Source: Lacticaseibacillus yichunensis
GTDB taxonomy: Bacteria; Bacillota; Bacilli; Lactobacillales; Lactobacillaceae
NCBI RefSeq assembly: GCF_003946405.1
Contig: NZ_RHOG01000008.1
Coordinates: forward strand, 27,644-91,643
Direction: 5' to 3'
Length of the DNA stretch: 64,000 nucleotides
Shown here: positions 45,531-53,937 of the stretch, piece after piece
Layout of the letters: each line of letters starts with the position of its first letter
Position numbering within the stretch: the first letter of the stretch is position 1
The notes under the pieces: generated by a model
What the model was told of the DNA's origin: nothing
Seen by the model: only the letters and a program-made list of their open reading frames with translations
Database searches by the model: none
Made by a program: the position numbers and the translations under genes

Positions 45531-46532
45531 ATGGAAAAACAAACCATCACCATTTATGACGTGGCACGCGAGGCAAATGTCTCAATGGCCACCGTATCAC
45601 GCGTTGTCAACGGCAATCCGAATGTGAAGCCCGCGACCCGCAAAAAGGTCCTTGAGGTGATCGACAAACTCGACTATCGCCCGAACGCGGTTGCGCGTGG
45701 CTTGGCCTCCAAGAAGACCACCACTGTCGGCGTCATCATTCCCGATGTCACCAATATGTTCTTCTCCAGTTTGGCTCGAGGCATCGACGATGTTGCGACC
45801 ATGTACAAGTACAACATCATTTTGGCTAACTCGGATGAAAACAGTCAAAAAGAAGTTCAGGTGCTCAACACGTTGCTGGCCAAGCAGGTCGATGGCCTGA
45901 TCTACATGGGCAACGACATTTCCGACAACATTCGCCAGGAATTCTCTCGGAGCAAGACCCCAATCGTGCTGGCAGGTTCCGTGGATCCAGACGAACAGGT
46001 CGGCTCCGTCAACATCGATTACGTGGCGGCCGTGGAAGCGGCAACGACCCAGCTGATCAAGTCCGGCAGCACCCAGGTTGCACTGGTCACCGGCTCTCTG
46101 GCCCAACCGATCAATGGCCAGTATCGCCTTCAAGGCTACAAACAGGCATTGGCCAAGGCTGGCCTGGCGTATGACGAATCGCTGGTTTTTGAAAGTGAAT
46201 ACAGCTATCATGCCGGCCTTGCGCTGTTCCCGCAGCTGCAAAAGAGTGGGGCCACCGCGGCGATCGTCGGCGACGACGAACTGGCGGTTGGCTTGCTTGA
46301 TGCCGCGCTTGATGCGGGCGTGAAGGTCCCAGAAGATTTTGAGATCATCACCTCCAACAACACCAAGCTCACCGAAATGGCCCGCCCGCAGCTGACCTCG
46401 ATCGATCAGCCGCTGTATGATATCGGCGCCGTTGCGATGCGCCTGCTCACCAAGATGATGAACAAGGAAGATATCGACGCCAAGACGATTCGCCTGGGCT
46501 TTGACATCACGACCCGGCAGTCGACGAAATAA
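45531..46532 (+). CDS. ccpA: Catabolite control protein A
   Basis: A 333-residue LacI-family regulator. The N-terminal helix-turn-helix is TIYDVAREANVSMATVSRVVNGNPNVKPATR with the hinge helix RPNAVARGLASKKT. The effector domain follows, and the HPr-Ser46-P contact region is near the end of the first subdomain. CcpA binds cre sites in response to HPr(Ser-P) and controls carbon catabolite repression. I did not find a clean cre in the 222-base pepQ-ccpA gap. AAGGAGC precedes ATG 45531. Confidence 0.96.
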   Translation: MEKQTITIYDVAREANVSMATVSRVVNGNPNVKPATRKKVLEVIDKLDYRPNAVARGLASKKTTTVGVIIPDVTNMFFSSLARGIDDVATMYKYNIILANSDENSQKEVQVLNTLLAKQVDGLIYMGNDISDNIRQEFSRSKTPIVLAGSVDPDEQVGSVNIDYVAAVEAATTQLIKSGSTQVALVTGSLAQPINGQYRLQGYKQALAKAGLAYDESLVFESEYSYHAGLALFPQLQKSGATAAIVGDDELAVGLLDAALDAGVKVPEDFEIITSNNTKLTEMARPQLTSIDQPLYDIGAVAMRLLTKMMNKEDIDAKTIRLGFDITTRQSTK

Positions 46533-46547
46533 ATACACGATTTATCA

Positions 46548-46587
46548 GATCCGTCCTAGGCTTTGGCCTTGGGACGGATCTTTTTTT
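46548..46587 (+). terminator. Terminator after ccpA
   Basis: AGATCCGTCC...GGACGGATCT followed by TTTTTTT. Confidence 0.9.
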
Positions 46588-46620
46588 GGCCCGATGCGCC
46601 CCCGCAAAATGGGTGGATGC

Positions 46621-46661
46621 AAAAAAGCTGAGACGCAGTGGCTCGCGTCTCAGCTTTTTTT
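46621..46661 (-). terminator. Terminator of the class A PBP gene
   Basis: AGCTGAGACG / CGTCTCAGCT perfect 10-base stem with an A tract on its left (T tract on the minus strand) and a T tract on its right. Confidence 0.85.
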
Positions 46662-46681
46662 GCTGCAGGGCAGGGTTGGCG

Positions 46682-49381
46682 TTAATCCTTGCTGCCAGTC
46701 CCTGTTTCGGTGTTGCCTTGTTGACTCTGCGTGCGGCCGGTATCGGTGCGCTCGCTGCTGGTCGTCGCCTGGCTGGAAGAACTGCTGGCGGCGGAAGAGC
46801 TGGTCGCCGCGGTGTCCGCCTTGTCCTCGGTGCTCGGCGTTTCCTTCTCGTCCGCGTCGTCTTCTTCGTCTTCCTTGTCTGCCTCTTCTTCCTTCTTTTT
46901 CTCGGTAGTTGAGGCGCTGGTGGTCGACTTCTTGACGGTTGCGCGTTTGTTGCCCTTGGAGACAACGCCGTAACCATTGTTGGCGCCGGTCAGATGCTGC
47001 CAAAACAGCTTGTAATCTTCATCGTTGCCGCCGATCGCAAAATTCGCGGTGCTCTTGCTCGGCTCCCAATCGTTATACAGACTGGTCAGCGTATTCGCGG
47101 AGAGCTTATAGGTCGTCCCGTCAAACGAGACATCCGCCGCGGGCAGCCCGGTGTACGCGTTGACCTTCACGGATTTTACGGTCGAAGGGCGGGCCATGCT
47201 ATCGGTGAGCTTGAAGCTCTGAGGAATTTTCGCATAGATCGCATTGGCCAGCGCCGCCCAGAAGTTGATGTTGTACTGGCTGGCATTGGTGCTCAGCGTG
47301 TGCGCAGTACCGTTGTTGTTGTCATAGCCGATCCACGACGCCAGCGTGACGCCTGGTGTGGAGCCGACGAACCAGAGATCCTTGTAGTCGTTTGACGTCC
47401 CTGTTTTGCCAAAAACATTGGTGTCGTTGAAATTCAATTGCCAAGACAGGGTGGCGGCGGTCCCGGTGCTGACCACGTTATGCATCATCTGTTGCATGAT
47501 GTACGCGGTGGCCTTGCTGAAGACCTGCGTTGCTTTCGGCTTCTTATGCTGGTAGATCACCTTGCCGAGCGGATCCACGATCTTGTCGATCACATAGGCA
47601 TCGACATGGGTACCGCCGCGGGCGAAGGTGGAAAACGCGCTGGCATTTTCCTGGACCGTGAGGCCGTAATCCGACCCGCCCAAGGCCAACCCAAGTGTCT
47701 GGTAATCGCGGTCGGTCAAGGTGGTGATGCCCATCGCGTCCATGTACTTCTTCACGCTGACGGTCTGGCGCACCTTGTCGTACAGATGGACGGCCGGCAC
47801 GTTATAGGACCACTTGAGCGCCTCGGTGGCGGACAGGAACCGGTTTTGAATAGTGTTGCCGTAATCGGTGACCGAGTAATTGACGAAGTTGTTCGGAAAA
47901 TCGGCGAGCATCGTCTCGGAGCCGATCAGCTTATTTTCGATCGCCGGGCCATAGACCAACAGCGGCTTGATCGATGAGCCAGGGGAGCGGGTGGTGTAAA
48001 TGTGGTTCAGCTCGCCGGACACCCCGCCGATGAAGCCAAGCACTGCACCGGTGTCGTTATCCAGCAGAATCGAGCCGTTTTGGACCGGTTCGGTGATGGT
48101 CGTTGGCTCACCAGTCTTGGGGTCGGTCTCGGTCGAGGTATAGGTCTGGCCGAAACTATTTTTATTGTTGGCCAGGACGGTCTGCATCGTATCGTAAACA
48201 GTCTTGTTCAGCGTGGAGGTGACCTGGTAGCCCTTGGTCGTCAACAGTTCTTCAGCTTGGGCCTCATAGGTCTGCGCCAAGGCGGCATTTTTGTTGTAGT
48301 CACTTTCGCTGTGGCCATCTGTCTGCGCGAGCTGCTTGGCTAGTACCTCGATTGCCTGATCATAGACCATGTTGTAAACGTAACTGTATTTCTGCGTCGC
48401 GCTGGTGGCACTTTGTTGCGGCAGAAAATCTTTTTTCAGGTCATAGGCCTTGGCTGCCGTGTATTGCTTCTTGGTGATCGAGCCGGCGCGGTACATCCGA
48501 AACAGCACTGTTTTCTGCCGATCGAGCCCATACGCGAGTTCCTTAGCGGGTTTCAGCGACCCTGTGATCGTGTAGGGGGTGTAAACCGAGGGACTTTGCG
48601 GCAGGCCGGCGATGTACGCCGCTTGCGGCAGGGTCAAATGCGCGGCATCGACGCCGAACAAGCCCTTGGCAGCGGTCTGGACCCCGGCGATGTTTTGACC
48701 CTTGTTGTTGCGGCCAAGCGTGGCGATGTTCAGGTATTCCTGCAGAATCTCCTGCTTGGAGAAATAGTGATTCAGGCGCAGGGCATACATGATCTCGATG
48801 GCCTTGCGCTTGAAGGTGGTCTCATTGCTGAGGTACTGCATTTTCACCACTTGCTGGGTCAGCGTTGAGCCACCGGTCTGACTGCCGATGCCGGTGACCT
48901 CGGAGACCAGCGCGCGGACCAGCGCCTTGGGAACGACGCCCGAATGTTGATAGAAGTTTTCGTCTTCGGTCGCGATGATCGCCTTTTGGACCCATGGCGA
49001 CATTTTATCGATGCTGACGGTGTCGCGGATCAGGTCACTTTTCACATGACTGATCTCAACGTTTTTCGCCCAGTAAAGCGTCGTCGAGGCGCTGACGTTG
49101 TTGAGCGTCTTCGTCATCGCCGCCTTGGTCGGGACCGGCGTCTGGTCGATGATCGAGGCAAAATAGCCAGCCAGTAGCCCACCGGCAAAGCAGCCCCCGA
49201 TAAAGAGCGCGCCGATAAAATAGTAGGCCAATGACTTGATCGTTTGCACCGTGATGTCCGCATACAGCGGCCATGTTTTTCGTGAAAAAGGCGGGAGGGA
49301 TTGCGGCTGCCGCCGGGTCTTTTCCGACAGTCCTGCGACACGACGCTGCCACCAGGTCTGATTGGATCGTTTACGTTTCAT
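46682..49381 (-). CDS. Class A penicillin-binding protein (transglycosylase/transpeptidase)
   Basis: An 899-residue bifunctional peptidoglycan synthase. After a basic cytoplasmic N-terminus and one membrane helix (about 48-72) comes the GT51 glycosyltransferase with ATEDENFYQHSG and TGGSTLTQQVVK. The transpeptidase has the SxxK nucleophile in SPGSSIKP, the SYN motif in LKWSYNVPAVHL, and KTGTS. The last 120 residues are a Lys/Glu/Asp then Ser/Thr-rich low-complexity tail, probably in the wall. The ccpA-PBP neighbourhood is common in lactobacilli (often named pbp2A or pbp1A). ATG 49381 follows GGAG; the frame extends to 49414. Confidence 0.95.
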   Translation of the reverse strand: MKRKRSNQTWWQRRVAGLSEKTRRQPQSLPPFSRKTWPLYADITVQTIKSLAYYFIGALFIGGCFAGGLLAGYFASIIDQTPVPTKAAMTKTLNNVSASTTLYWAKNVEISHVKSDLIRDTVSIDKMSPWVQKAIIATEDENFYQHSGVVPKALVRALVSEVTGIGSQTGGSTLTQQVVKMQYLSNETTFKRKAIEIMYALRLNHYFSKQEILQEYLNIATLGRNNKGQNIAGVQTAAKGLFGVDAAHLTLPQAAYIAGLPQSPSVYTPYTITGSLKPAKELAYGLDRQKTVLFRMYRAGSITKKQYTAAKAYDLKKDFLPQQSATSATQKYSYVYNMVYDQAIEVLAKQLAQTDGHSESDYNKNAALAQTYEAQAEELLTTKGYQVTSTLNKTVYDTMQTVLANNKNSFGQTYTSTETDPKTGEPTTITEPVQNGSILLDNDTGAVLGFIGGVSGELNHIYTTRSPGSSIKPLLVYGPAIENKLIGSETMLADFPNNFVNYSVTDYGNTIQNRFLSATEALKWSYNVPAVHLYDKVRQTVSVKKYMDAMGITTLTDRDYQTLGLALGGSDYGLTVQENASAFSTFARGGTHVDAYVIDKIVDPLGKVIYQHKKPKATQVFSKATAYIMQQMMHNVVSTGTAATLSWQLNFNDTNVFGKTGTSNDYKDLWFVGSTPGVTLASWIGYDNNNGTAHTLSTNASQYNINFWAALANAIYAKIPQSFKLTDSMARPSTVKSVKVNAYTGLPAADVSFDGTTYKLSANTLTSLYNDWEPSKSTANFAIGGNDEDYKLFWQHLTGANNGYGVVSKGNKRATVKKSTTSASTTEKKKEEEADKEDEEDDADEKETPSTEDKADTAATSSSAASSSSSQATTSSERTDTGRTQSQQGNTETGTGSKD

Positions 49382-49526
49382 GGATGGCTCCGATCTGAAA
49401 ACAAAAAGGGACATGATGTTGCTCTATTATACCGTAAAAACAAAGCCGCCGGGAGTTTTCCTAGCAGGCCTTGTGGAACGCCCACGCGCCGGCTATATTA
49501 AAGCTAAGGACAATGGAGGACACGCG

Positions 49527-50207
49527 ATGTATCGGACGATTTTATTTGATGTGGATGACACCATCTTGGATTTCAAGGCAGGGGAGCTGAAATGTCTCGC
49601 GCAGACTTTTCACGACTTCGACTTGCCGTACACGCCGGTGATCGAGCAGCGCTATCTCACCGTCAACGCCAATCTGTGGGCGGCTTATGAACGCCGCGAG
49701 ATCAAGCGCAGCGAGATCTTCACCACCCGCTTCACGAAGGTATTTGCCCAGTTCCACTTGGCTGCGGACGGCATCCAGGCGGAAAAACACTATCACCGCT
49801 TGCTTGACCAAGAGGCAATCATTGGCCCGCGGGTCGCGGACACGCTGGATGCACTTGGCGATTATCAGCTGTATATCGTCTCAAACGGCATCGAGACTGT
49901 GCAGCGTGAGCGCTTGGCCAAGGCTGGTCTGCAGGATCATTTTCAAGATATTTTTGTGTCGGACACGATCGGGTCGCCCAAACCGACCATGGCTTTCTTT
50001 AACTATGTGGCGGCCCGCATTCCGCGCTTTGAGCCTGCGCAGACGCTGATTGTGGGGGACTCGCTGACCTCGGACATTCAAGGCGGGCGCAATGCGCATA
50101 TCGACAGCGTGTGGTTCAACCCTGGGCTATTACCGAATCGGACCGCGATCACGCCGGTGTATCAGATCAGCGACTTCACGGACCTCACACAGATCGCGGC
50201 GCAGTGA
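49527..50207 (+). CDS. YjjG/YfnB-type HAD nucleotidase
   Basis: A 226-residue HAD-superfamily hydrolase. The nucleophile motif is FDVDDTILDF (D8, D10), motif II is IVSNGIE, and motif IV is VGDSLTSDIQGG after GSPKP. This matches YjjG/YfnB, 5'-nucleotidases that act on non-canonical pyrimidine monophosphates. I start at ATG 49527 after GGAGG; the frame extends to 49362 through sequence shared with the PBP upstream region. A strong bidirectional terminator follows. Confidence 0.92.
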   Translation: MYRTILFDVDDTILDFKAGELKCLAQTFHDFDLPYTPVIEQRYLTVNANLWAAYERREIKRSEIFTTRFTKVFAQFHLAADGIQAEKHYHRLLDQEAIIGPRVADTLDALGDYQLYIVSNGIETVQRERLAKAGLQDHFQDIFVSDTIGSPKPTMAFFNYVAARIPRFEPAQTLIVGDSLTSDIQGGRNAHIDSVWFNPGLLPNRTAITPVYQISDFTDLTQIAAQ

Positions 50208-50235
50208 CGGGGAGTGTGGCGCGCACACGTTAGAC

Positions 50236-50286
50236 AAAAAATCGGCCAACTGACAGCGGGGTATCTGCGTCAGTTGGCCGATTTTT
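50236..50286. terminator. Strong bidirectional terminator
   Basis: ATCGGCCAACTGAC (50241-50254) and GTCAGTTGGCCGAT (50269-50282) form a perfect 14-base stem with A6 on the left and T5 on the right. It ends the nucleotidase gene and, read on the minus strand, would end a transcript coming from the promoter at 50829-50858. Confidence 0.92.
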
Positions 50287-50357
50287 GGTTGGTTTTGAAA
50301 AAGATCAGAAGCGGAAAAAAATGATTTGGGCTCTGCGTATCGTCCTATTTGTTTATG

Positions 50358-50512
50358 TGCACAAAGATTCGTCCGAATTTTTGTGCATGTTTAGATTTTT
50401 CATCGATTCTCACTTTTTTGAAAAAAGATCAGAATCGAAAATGAATATTTTGGGGCTAGGTACGACAAACACACCGGTCGACGTGTCTTTTCAGGCATGG
50501 CCAGTGTGTTTG
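50358..50512. repeat. Cluster of three long palindromes in a gene-free region
   Basis: 50358-50387: TGCACAAAGATTCG / CGAATTTTTGTGCA, broken only by one G-T pair. 50403-50438: TCGATTCT / AGAATCGA around CTTTTTT / AAAAAAG. 50466-50512: CAAACACAC / GTGTGTTTG. A direct repeat of GAAAAAGATCAGAA also brackets the first two (about 50297 and 50420). No coding sequence. Confidence 0.7.
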
Positions 50513-50599
50513 CGTGATTTTAGATTAGGATACTGCGGGCGCCTTGCTTGTGGGGCTTGGCGCGATCAGATTTCAACGGCGACAGCGTGATCAAAGTTC

Positions 50600-50823
50600 G
50601 ATACTTACTGCCGGACAACGGTGCGACTGAGGAACCGTCGCGCTGGTAGAACGGGTAGAACGATGGATCTGTGAAACACCCATTCACCTAATTTATGACA
50701 CCACTGACTCGGGTGCCCTTCATAGCAGCTACTCTAGGTTTGCTCGAGGAATCCCTCCCCGCTGGGTCCGCCTGTCTCGGGGAAATCAGTTCGTGTGGCC
50801 ACACCGAACACCCTTCCACTGTG
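50600..50823 (-). ncRNA. Candidate structured non-coding RNA, class not recognised
   Basis: Transcription from the promoter at 50829-50858 would start near 50822 on the minus strand. The first 130 bases fold: GGGTG/CACCC (50809-50813 with 50711-50715) closes a domain holding the hairpin GTTCG...CGAAC (50789-50809) and the hairpin CCCCG/CGGGG (50757-50782). No ORF with a ribosome site follows. I could not match it to tmRNA, RNase P RNA, SRP RNA or 6S RNA. The 3' end is uncertain; the first good terminator in that direction is at 50236-50286, giving up to about 590 bases. Confidence 0.4.
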
Positions 50824-50828
50824 CGATT

Positions 50829-50858
50829 ACTATAGCACCGTGAAAACGGTTTTGTCAA
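50829..50858 (-). promoter_or_regulatory. Near-consensus promoter facing a gene-free region
   Basis: On the minus strand TTGACA (50858-50853), 18-base spacer, TATAGT (50834-50829). No protein gene lies downstream for more than 600 bases. Confidence 0.75.
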
Positions 50859-50980
50859 CTTTATTTATCGGCAATATAAACGCGAAATATGCACGTCACA
50901 AAGGGGTTTTGATAGATGTCCTGTCAACCACCGCTATATTTATTTCAAATAACTAAAGATTTGCCTTGACAGCTAGCAGA

Positions 50981-51733
50981 TCACCCGAGTCGCAAGGTGC
51001 CATCCGCAAAAGAACGAGGGCCCTTCGCGGTTGTTAGGAGCAGTTGCCCGTCATCCGCAAAGCCTGTCAAGATGCCGGCCGTTTGAACGGTTCCCGTGGT
51101 CAAGATCACTTGGCGGCCGACCCATGCCGCGCGCTTGCGGTAGGCTGGCAAAATCGCAGCATCGGGCTGATTGAGATTGGCCAGCGCCGCCAGCCAATTT
51201 GCGGCGAGAAGCGGACGGAGATCAGATGCGGGAAGCGCGGTGAAGAGGCTTCCGGCAGGCACAGTGCTTTCCGGCTGCGTGGTCAGAGGGGCGAGGTTAA
51301 GGCCAACGCCGAGCACGACGGTGGGTGTTGGCGCCGCGACCAGCTGCGCTAAAATGCCGGCGATCTTGGCGTCGTCGAGTAGCACATCATTGACCCATTT
51401 CAGGCGCGGCGCTTGGCCGGTCATGGCTGTGATCGTCTGACACAGCGCGACGCCAGCGGCCGGTGTCAACAGTGCCGGTGCCGGCCGCCAATCGGCCAGC
51501 GGAATCGTGACAGTCAGATAGAGGCCACTTTGTTGCGGCGAGAGAAATTGATGGCCGCTGCGTCCGATGCCGGCTGTTTGCCCATTGGCGGTCAAGATAA
51601 ATGGCGCACGGCGGCCGCTTGCCAGCAGGGCGGCGGCCACTTGGTTGGTCGAGCTGACACTATCATAGGTCAAGATCGGTAAGTGCTTGAGATGGGGCGG
51701 AAGGGCCGCCGTCACTTGGTGTGCAGAAAACAT
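50981..51733 (-). CDS. Biotin--protein ligase without DNA-binding domain
   Basis: A 250-residue biotin protein ligase (BirA class I), attaching biotin to carrier proteins such as AccB. The catalytic domain shows YDSVSSTNQVAAALL, TANGQTAGIGRSGHQFLS (a variant of the GRGRxGR biotinyl-AMP loop), LKWVNDVLLDDAKIAGIL and a C-terminal SH3-like domain. The usual N-terminal winged helix of BirA is absent, so it should not repress biotin genes. ATG 51733 follows GAGGC; the frame extends to 51781 into the terminator. Confidence 0.9.
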   Translation of the reverse strand: MFSAHQVTAALPPHLKHLPILTYDSVSSTNQVAAALLASGRRAPFILTANGQTAGIGRSGHQFLSPQQSGLYLTVTIPLADWRPAPALLTPAAGVALCQTITAMTGQAPRLKWVNDVLLDDAKIAGILAQLVAAPTPTVVLGVGLNLAPLTTQPESTVPAGSLFTALPASDLRPLLAANWLAALANLNQPDAAILPAYRKRAAWVGRQVILTTGTVQTAGILTGFADDGQLLLTTAKGPRSFADGTLRLG

Positions 51734-51766
51734 AAGTGCCTCTTTTCTCAGCGGTTGGCTGAATGT

Positions 51767-51803
51767 AAAAACCACCCGCACCGGCGTTTACCGGACGGGT
51801 GGC
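51767..51803 (-). terminator. Terminator of pepV
   Basis: On the minus strand GCCACCCGTCCGG...CCGGTGCGGGTGG followed by TTTTT. Lies between pepV and the biotin ligase. Confidence 0.85.
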
Positions 51804-51818
51804 AGGGGCGGTCAGCGG

Positions 51819-53225
51819 TTATTTGACAAGCCGGCTGATCGCTTCGGCATAGATTGCCACAGCTTTGATGATGTCTTTGACCGGCATGTATTCGTTGGCC
51901 TGGTGCATCACGTTCTCCTGGCCTTCCATTTGTGCGCCAAACGCGACGCCACGCTTGATGATGCGGCCATAGGTGCCACCGCCGATCACTTGTTCATGCC
52001 CCGGCTTGCCAGTTTGCTCAGTGTAGACCGCAAGCAACGTCTGAACCAGCGGATCGTCCCCGGCAACATAATGCGGCGGCTGGGCATGGCCGTTGATCGT
52101 CACTTCCACGTCGTCTGGCGCCAGCGCGGTTTCGATCTGGTCGCGGATCTTATCGGCATCTGTGCCTTGCGGGTAGCGCACGTTGATGGCGATGGTCTGC
52201 GGGCCGTCCTGGGTAAAATTGAACAGATCAGGACTCGCGGTCAGCTCGCCCATGACTTTGTCCGTGTAGTTGATGCCCAGCCTGGACCCGCGCGAGTCGC
52301 TGTGCATCTTCGTGGCGATCGCCGTGAGATACGTTTTGCCAGCTGGATCAAACGGGTATGGGGCTAAAAATGTGGCCAGGAAGGTGGCGGCGTTGATGCC
52401 GTCTTTTGGCTCCTGGGCATGTGCCCCTTTGCCGGTCATGGTGATGGTCAAGCCACCGGCAACTGGCTGGGTGTTGACAGTCACGTTTTGGGCCGCGGCA
52501 AATTGCGCCAGTTCGTGCTCGAAGGTGCCGGGCAGGGTGCCGCTGATCGTCGCGGTCGCTTCTTGCGGCACCATGTTCACGCGCACGCCGGCTTCAAAGC
52601 GGTTCAAGGTCATGCTGGTCGGCGCTGGGGCCTGTTTGGCAAACGAGACAAGGAAGGTCGCGATGCCTTTTTCCCCATTGATGATCGGGAATTCAGCGTC
52701 TGGCGAAAAGCCGAAGTCTGGGGCCGGTTCTGTTTCCAGGTAGCGGTTGATGCCGACCCATTCCGATTCCTCGTCGGTGCCAATAATGAAATGAATTTTC
52801 TTATTGACGGGCAGGCCGAGGTCCTTGATCATCTTCAAGGCGTAATAGGCCGCGATGCTCGGGCCTTTGTCGTCTGAGGAACCACGGGCGTATAGCTTGC
52901 CGTCTTTGATCTCAGGCGAGAACGGATCGGTCTGCCAACCCGGACCCGCCGGCACGACATCCATGTGGCCGAACAGTCCGAAGATCTCGTCGCCGTCCCC
53001 ATATTCTATGCGGCCGGCCACGTTATCGACGTTGAGGGTCTTGAATCCGTCGCGTTGCCCCAGCGCCAGCATCTGCTTGAGCGCCTCAGCCGGGCCAGGG
53101 CCCAGCGGTGCGGTGTCCGTCTTGTGTTCGACGTCGCGGACAGAGTCGATCTTCAGCAAGGTGAATAAGTCGCGCAATAGATCATCTTGGTAACCTTCTG
53201 CTTCTTTTTGCCAATCAATGGTCAT
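51819..53225 (-). CDS. pepV: Dipeptidase PepV (M20 family)
   Basis: A 468-residue zinc dipeptidase of the M20 family, the broad-specificity dipeptidase and carnosinase-like enzyme of lactobacilli. Zinc ligands are in FGHMDVVPAGPGW, the GSSDDKGPS region, GTDEESEWVG and the C-terminal GGGTYGRII. EKGIATFLVSF marks the lid-domain start. Length matches PepV. AGCGGGATG-type ribosome site precedes ATG 53225. Confidence 0.96.
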   Translation of the reverse strand: MTIDWQKEAEGYQDDLLRDLFTLLKIDSVRDVEHKTDTAPLGPGPAEALKQMLALGQRDGFKTLNVDNVAGRIEYGDGDEIFGLFGHMDVVPAGPGWQTDPFSPEIKDGKLYARGSSDDKGPSIAAYYALKMIKDLGLPVNKKIHFIIGTDEESEWVGINRYLETEPAPDFGFSPDAEFPIINGEKGIATFLVSFAKQAPAPTSMTLNRFEAGVRVNMVPQEATATISGTLPGTFEHELAQFAAAQNVTVNTQPVAGGLTITMTGKGAHAQEPKDGINAATFLATFLAPYPFDPAGKTYLTAIATKMHSDSRGSRLGINYTDKVMGELTASPDLFNFTQDGPQTIAINVRYPQGTDADKIRDQIETALAPDDVEVTINGHAQPPHYVAGDDPLVQTLLAVYTEQTGKPGHEQVIGGGTYGRIIKRGVAFGAQMEGQENVMHQANEYMPVKDIIKAVAIYAEAISRLVK

Positions 53226-53607
53226 ATGACATCCCGCTTTCTGTGGTTGATTGGTTTAACCATATCATATCGGCCTAAGCCGCGCCTAGCGAAAACGCTT
53301 GGAAGGCGGTGGCTGGCACGGAAACGCTGAAAATAGGGCGCAGGTGCCCTCGGAGTCCGTGGAAGGGCTAAAAACGGCTTTGGGGGGCGGCCGGCCAGTG
53401 GGTTTCTCTTTTTAAATAGAAGAGATCGGCAAATTTGTGAGCCGTTGCCTGTTGAGGAGCAACTGGTGCCTGTTTTTTCCAGCCGGCCAACTGGTGTAAG
53501 ATAAGGACGCAAGCTTGCAGGACACGCGGCGGCCGGGAACAATCGCCGCGTGGTCAGCAGAAATAGCGAGTTGCGGCGGTCATGCCGCGATGAAAGGAGC
53601 GCTGATC
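53226..53607. other. 382-base gap without a gene
   Basis: The only notable structure is a strong hairpin CACGCGGCG/CGCCGCGTG at 53523-53552 in what would be the leader of the next gene, with no T tract. A TAAGAT element near 53500 may be its -10 box. Neither family A nor B repeat is present. Confidence 0.5.
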
Positions 53608-53925
53608 ATGGCAGAACAAGAACATCAGACGTTTGATCTGATTCAGGAGATCACGTTGAATGATGGCACCCGTTACTATGAACTCGGCAACATCATGATG
53701 AATGGCCGCGCGGAAAAAGCGGCGATCAAGGGGCTGATCAAGCAGGTCCGGATCTTACAACTAAACATCCCACATTCCAATCCGGTTCAGATCTATGAAA
53801 ATTACGTCAATGACACGTATGAATTTCCGCCGTTTGAGCTGACCACTTGGGAGGTCTGGGCCAAGCCTGAAGGAAAAATCAGGGACGCCTTTGATGAGAT
53901 CTTGAAGCAAAATCATATCGGCTAA
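53608..53925 (+). CDS. Uncharacterised 105-residue protein
   Basis: A small soluble protein (MAEQEHQTFDLIQEITLNDG...) I do not recognise. It is mixed alpha/beta by appearance, with an aromatic-rich middle (VQIYENYVNDTYEFPPFELTTWEVW). It ends 13 bases before the YibE/F-type gene and probably shares its transcript. AAAGGAGC lies 9 bases before ATG 53608; an alternative ATG at 53590 would put the site inside the gene. No metal-binding or catalytic motif is visible. Confidence 0.75.
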   Translation: MAEQEHQTFDLIQEITLNDGTRYYELGNIMMNGRAEKAAIKGLIKQVRILQLNIPHSNPVQIYENYVNDTYEFPPFELTTWEVWAKPEGKIRDAFDEILKQNHIG

Positions 53926-53937
53926 CGGAGGGGCGCC

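Noticed and set aside
50285..50590. A 101-codon plus-strand ORF
   Set aside because: It runs through the terminator arm and three palindromes, lacks a convincing ribosome site, and its composition is unlike neighbours.
50600..50823. tmRNA, RNase P RNA or SRP RNA identity for the minus-strand transcript
   Set aside because: No CCA-ending tRNA-like part or tag ORF, no GAGGAAAGUCC core, and no GGAA/GGUCAG SRP loop.
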